A DNA stretch of 8,709 nt from NCBI GenBank assembly GCA_014379075.1, contig JACMMN010000161.1, positions 1 to 8,709 on the forward strand, read 5' to 3'. Positions within the stretch are counted from its first letter, which is position 1. Every line of letters begins with the position of its first letter. The translations under genes were made by a program, and so were the position numbers. This stretch comes from Pyrinomonadaceae bacterium (GTDB taxonomy: Bacteria > Acidobacteriota > Blastocatellia > Pyrinomonadales > Pyrinomonadaceae). This document shows, piece after piece, positions 6,729 to 8,709 of this stretch. The notes under the pieces are model-generated. The model searched no databases. It was given only the letters and a program-made list of their open reading frames with translations, and was not told the origin of the DNA.

Positions 6729-7267
6729 AATTGTTTAGCGGTATCTTGGTCGGCTTTCAGCGGTTGATTCAGCGCAGATTGTCTGGCCAAAAAGGCGATA
6801 GGCAGGCCCACAAAAAGGACGTGGATCGTTATTTGGATCAGCATACCGTTAAAGGAAAATGGTGATCTCGCGGTTAACGACATAGGGCTGATTATATAGG
6901 CCATTACAAAATAAACGGCGATCCCGTAGAGCGGCCCGTACAACACAGCCTTTTCAAGCAATACCGGAAAACGGAGGCATGCGATGTAATAAACGCCTGC
7001 GGCGCCGAGCGCGACAACGAAATGCAGCAAAACTCCCAATAAAAAAGTCGGTGTGCCGCCGCTGAACGCCTCCTTGCCGAGCACGCCGCTGGCTACATAT
7101 TGAAAAACCCGAATGGGATTACCTCCTCTCAGCAGCGAACTGATGCTGGCAGCCAAACCATCCAGAACGCCTACGGCCAAACCGCCATACACTACCGATT
7201 GAAAGGCGCGTGGGCGAAGCGTGGAATCGCCAGCTTCAAAGGAATCCCTCAAAACCTTTGCATTCAT
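6725..7267 (-). CDS. Small four-helix membrane protein, conserved hypothetical
   Basis: The product is about 180 residues and I do not recognise a named family. Hydrophobic helices are visible in SVVYGGLAVGVLDGLAAS, FLLGVLLHFVVALGAAGVYY, LYGPLYGIAVYFVMAYII and ITIHVLFVGLPIAFLA, so it is an integral inner-membrane protein with short loops. Conserved-looking polar spots are the RGGNPIRVFQYVASG loop after helix 1 and SPMSL after helix 3. I chose the ATG at 7267 because AGGAGA stands 4 nt before it. An in-frame GTG at 7306 overlaps the previous stop but has no Shine-Dalgarno. Its TGA overlaps the ATG of the decayed hydrolase (ATGA, 6725-6728), and it lies 35 nt after the P460 gene, so it belongs to the same operon. 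Confidence 0.72.
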   Translation of the reverse strand: MNAKVLRDSFEAGDSTLRPRAFQSVVYGGLAVGVLDGLAASISSLLRGGNPIRVFQYVASGVLGKEAFSGGTPTFLLGVLLHFVVALGAAGVYYIACLRFPVLLEKAVLYGPLYGIAVYFVMAYIISPMSLTARSPFSFNGMLIQITIHVLFVGLPIAFLARQSALNQPLKADQDTAKQL

Positions 7268-7302
7268 AATTTCTCCTGTAAGATTCATTTCAGGATCATT
7301 TA

Positions 7303-7803
7303 TCACTCGCGAAATGAACTAAAAACATAATCACGCGCTTTCTGTCCCGCGTGGCAGTTGAAACAGCCGATCTTGGCTGTTTCATTCAAAACCCTTTCTG
7401 TTCGACTACTGCCTCGAAATTTCTCGAAGCCCCATCCGCCCGTCTTCTCAAACCGACCATTGTCTTTTTGCATAACATCTATGAAGCGGCGCGGGCCCTC
7501 GGATGCTGCCGCATTTCTTCTTTGAAGTTCAAGCACGTCAAACACGATAACCGAACCGTTTCGGAAGCGTCCGGTACGAAAGCCTTCTATCGCTTTTGTG
7601 TTCGCATAAATGTGATGCATCCCGCCATATCGTGCAAAGAGCGGGTTTCCGGGATCAATGATACCGCTTTTGACATGCGTCCATTTGCGATAATCGCTTG
7701 GATAGGGGATTATCCCTCCGGATTGAGCGGATGAAACGACAGCCCAATATAGAACTACTCCGCAAACAAAGACGAAACATTTTAGGGTGTTCATAGTTCT
7801 CAT
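7303..7803 (-). CDS. Cytochrome P460-family periplasmic haem protein
   Basis: The product is 166 residues with a signal peptide (about 1-26, ending SSA|Q). The haem c attachment motif CFNCH lies at 147-151 near the C terminus, as in cytochrome P460 and cytochrome c'-beta, and the middle has the family's pattern YPSDYRKWTHVKSGII (34-49) and GGMHHIYANTKAIE...GSVIVFDVLE (60-92). P460 proteins oxidise hydroxylamine or bind NO; many members of this broad family have no tested function. The lysine that cross-links to haem in true P460 could not be assigned, so hydroxylamine oxidation should not be assumed. The start may be the ATG at 7803 or the one three codons later; neither has a good Shine-Dalgarno. 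It follows the DUF1223 gene by 14 nt. Confidence 0.83.
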   Translation of the reverse strand: MRTMNTLKCFVFVCGVVLYWAVVSSAQSGGIIPYPSDYRKWTHVKSGIIDPGNPLFARYGGMHHIYANTKAIEGFRTGRFRNGSVIVFDVLELQRRNAAASEGPRRFIDVMQKDNGRFEKTGGWGFEKFRGSSRTERVLNETAKIGCFNCHAGQKARDYVFSSFRE

Positions 7804-7817
7804 TCGGATTTCCGATT

Positions 7818-8576
7818 CTACAATTCGATTTTGGCCGCTCCGATGATTCGGCGGCTTTTGGCCTCCTGGACAAAAGCGATAATGCTCAGATCGTGACGCT
7901 TCCAGTCTTTTCCGAGCGTTATGTCTGCCGCCAGCGTAGCTCCTTCATTGCGAACCTCACCGACCGTCTTTAAATAGCGGGCGACCGCCACGTGTTTGAG
8001 TTTTTGTCCGCTGTTTTCACCGCTCGAAGGCTTTGAATTAAGGTCGTCTTCCACGACCGCGAGAAGAACTAATGCCTGATCTCCCATCGTGATCTGAGGC
8101 AGTTTATCTACCTTTACTTTGATCGAAATGATGGTGTCTTTTTCGTTTTGAATTTTTACCGCAACCCTTCCTTTCGGATTATTAGCGGCTGCGATTAACG
8201 CTTTGCTGCCGTCGCGGCCGCTGAGTTCGCGGCCGCCGTCGATTACGAATTGCGGTGTAAATGTTTCCGTGTGTTTGAAAAAGGCCGAATAGTATCCCTG
8301 ACGCTTGCTGAATTGCGCCGAGGAAAACGGATCGGCCCAACCTAACCGGTTCCAATAATCAACGTGCAGGGCCAGCGCAATGATCTCCACTCCTTCGATT
8401 GGCTGTTTTGTTAGGAGTTCTCCAAGATACTTGTCCGCAGCCGGACAGTTTTCGCAGCCTTCCGAGGTAAAAAGCTCGACGATTACTGAATTCGGCCTTC
8501 CGCCTTGCGCCGATGTCGGTGGCAGATACGCGCTTAGCGACACTAATACTATTGCGGTGTAAATATACGACTTCAT
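7818..8576 (-). CDS. DUF1223 thioredoxin-like exported protein
   Basis: The product is 252 residues with a signal peptide (about 1-23, ending TSA|Q). The DUF1223 pattern is complete: VIVELFTSEGCENCPAADKY (31-50) with a thioredoxin-like CXXC (Cys41, Cys44), then LALHVDYWNRLGWADPFSS (about 67-85), a KRQGYY segment and TFTPQFVIDGG. The C-terminal ~100 residues form a beta-rich part common in the family. DUF1223 has a thioredoxin-like fold and is presumed to be a periplasmic redox protein, but no reaction is established. It is the first gene of a probable operon with the P460 cytochrome, a membrane protein and a decayed hydrolase. The start at 8576 has no good Shine-Dalgarno but is the only one that keeps the signal peptide. 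Confidence 0.9.
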   Translation of the reverse strand: MKSYIYTAIVLVSLSAYLPPTSAQGGRPNSVIVELFTSEGCENCPAADKYLGELLTKQPIEGVEIIALALHVDYWNRLGWADPFSSAQFSKRQGYYSAFFKHTETFTPQFVIDGGRELSGRDGSKALIAAANNPKGRVAVKIQNEKDTIISIKVKVDKLPQITMGDQALVLLAVVEDDLNSKPSSGENSGQKLKHVAVARYLKTVGEVRNEGATLAADITLGKDWKRHDLSIIAFVQEAKSRRIIGAAKIEL

Positions 8577-8609
8577 ATGCCGCTAATTTTAACCGCGTAT
8601 TACTAGGGG

Positions 8610-8621
8610 CAAATATATTTG
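8610..8621. promoter_or_regulatory. Perfect 12-bp palindrome upstream of the DUF1223 operon
   Basis: CAAATATATTTG reads the same on both strands and lies 34 nt before the DUF1223 start codon. It fits a dimeric regulator's operator or simply an AT-rich promoter core. No regulator gene is visible nearby. Confidence 0.35.
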
Positions 8622-8634
8622 TGACGGTTTGCGG

Positions 8635-8657
8635 TTTCGGTGTGGCGGGCACCGAAA
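8635..8657. repeat. Perfect 8-bp inverted repeat with 7-nt loop
   Basis: TTTCGGTG (8635-8642) and CACCGAAA (8650-8657) pair perfectly around TGGCGGG. No T-run follows on either strand, so it is not a standard terminator. It may be an operator half-site pair or a stem in the leader of the DUF1223 operon. Nothing else was recognised between it and the window end. Confidence 0.45.
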
Positions 8658-8709
8658 AGGTGTGACCAGTTGAGAAATTTAAAGATCCGCAGCTAATACA
8701 AAAAAGTGG

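Noticed and set aside
7268..7306. GTG start at 7306 for the membrane protein, giving 193 residues and a 4-nt overlap with the P460 gene
   Set aside because: No Shine-Dalgarno precedes it, while AGGAGA stands just before the ATG at 7267; the extra 13 residues are polar and unlike a conserved domain start.
8214..8236. Two GCGGCCGC 8-mers 15 nt apart
   Set aside because: They fall inside the DUF1223 coding region and encode an ordinary GGRELSGRDG stretch; this is codon coincidence, not a regulatory repeat.

Overview
The window looks like chromosomal DNA from an environmental Gram-negative bacterium. The best guess is Acidobacteriota, Blastocatellia/Pyrinomonadales-like, because it combines an LVIVD-repeat protein, a DUF1223 protein, a small P460-type cytochrome, a B3-type metallo-beta-lactamase-fold relative and moderate GC. 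Several products carry Sec signal peptides ending in ...AQ. No sequence marker proves the taxon. I see no tRNA, rRNA, CRISPR array, transposase or phage gene.

Layout. (1) Nt 1-908, plus strand: 3' part of an LVIVD-repeat protein, followed by a strong intrinsic terminator (978-1015). (2) Nt 1243-1851, plus strand: an exported cysteine phosphatase of the dual-specificity type. (3) Nt 1869-1925: a long imperfect hairpin between convergent genes, resembling a REP-type repeat as much as a terminator. (4) Nt 5979-1936, minus strand: a compact three-gene operon of polyphosphate kinase (ppk1), an unrecognised secreted protein with protein-kinase-like motifs, and a DUF4956 membrane protein with an ACT-like tail. 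The last two genes overlap by ATGA. (5) Nt 5980-6259: non-coding, with the likely ppk1 promoter. (6) Nt 8576-6260, minus strand: a second probable operon of a DUF1223 thioredoxin-like protein, a cytochrome P460-family haem protein, a four-helix membrane protein and a decayed metallo-beta-lactamase-fold gene. The last gene keeps its signal peptide and C-terminal half but has lost the middle and the reading frame. (7) Nt 8577-8709: upstream region with two perfect palindromes.

How the genes may work together. The ppk1 operon recalls clusters elsewhere in which DUF4956 proteins sit beside VTC-type polyphosphate polymerases and CotH-type secreted kinases. Here PPK1 and an unrelated-looking kinase-like protein would fill those two places. 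An exported phosphatase is encoded convergently next to it. A phosphate or polyphosphate theme linked to phosphorylation outside the cytoplasm is therefore the most interesting hypothesis in the window, but it is an inference. The second operon has a periplasmic redox flavour (CXXC protein plus haem c protein).
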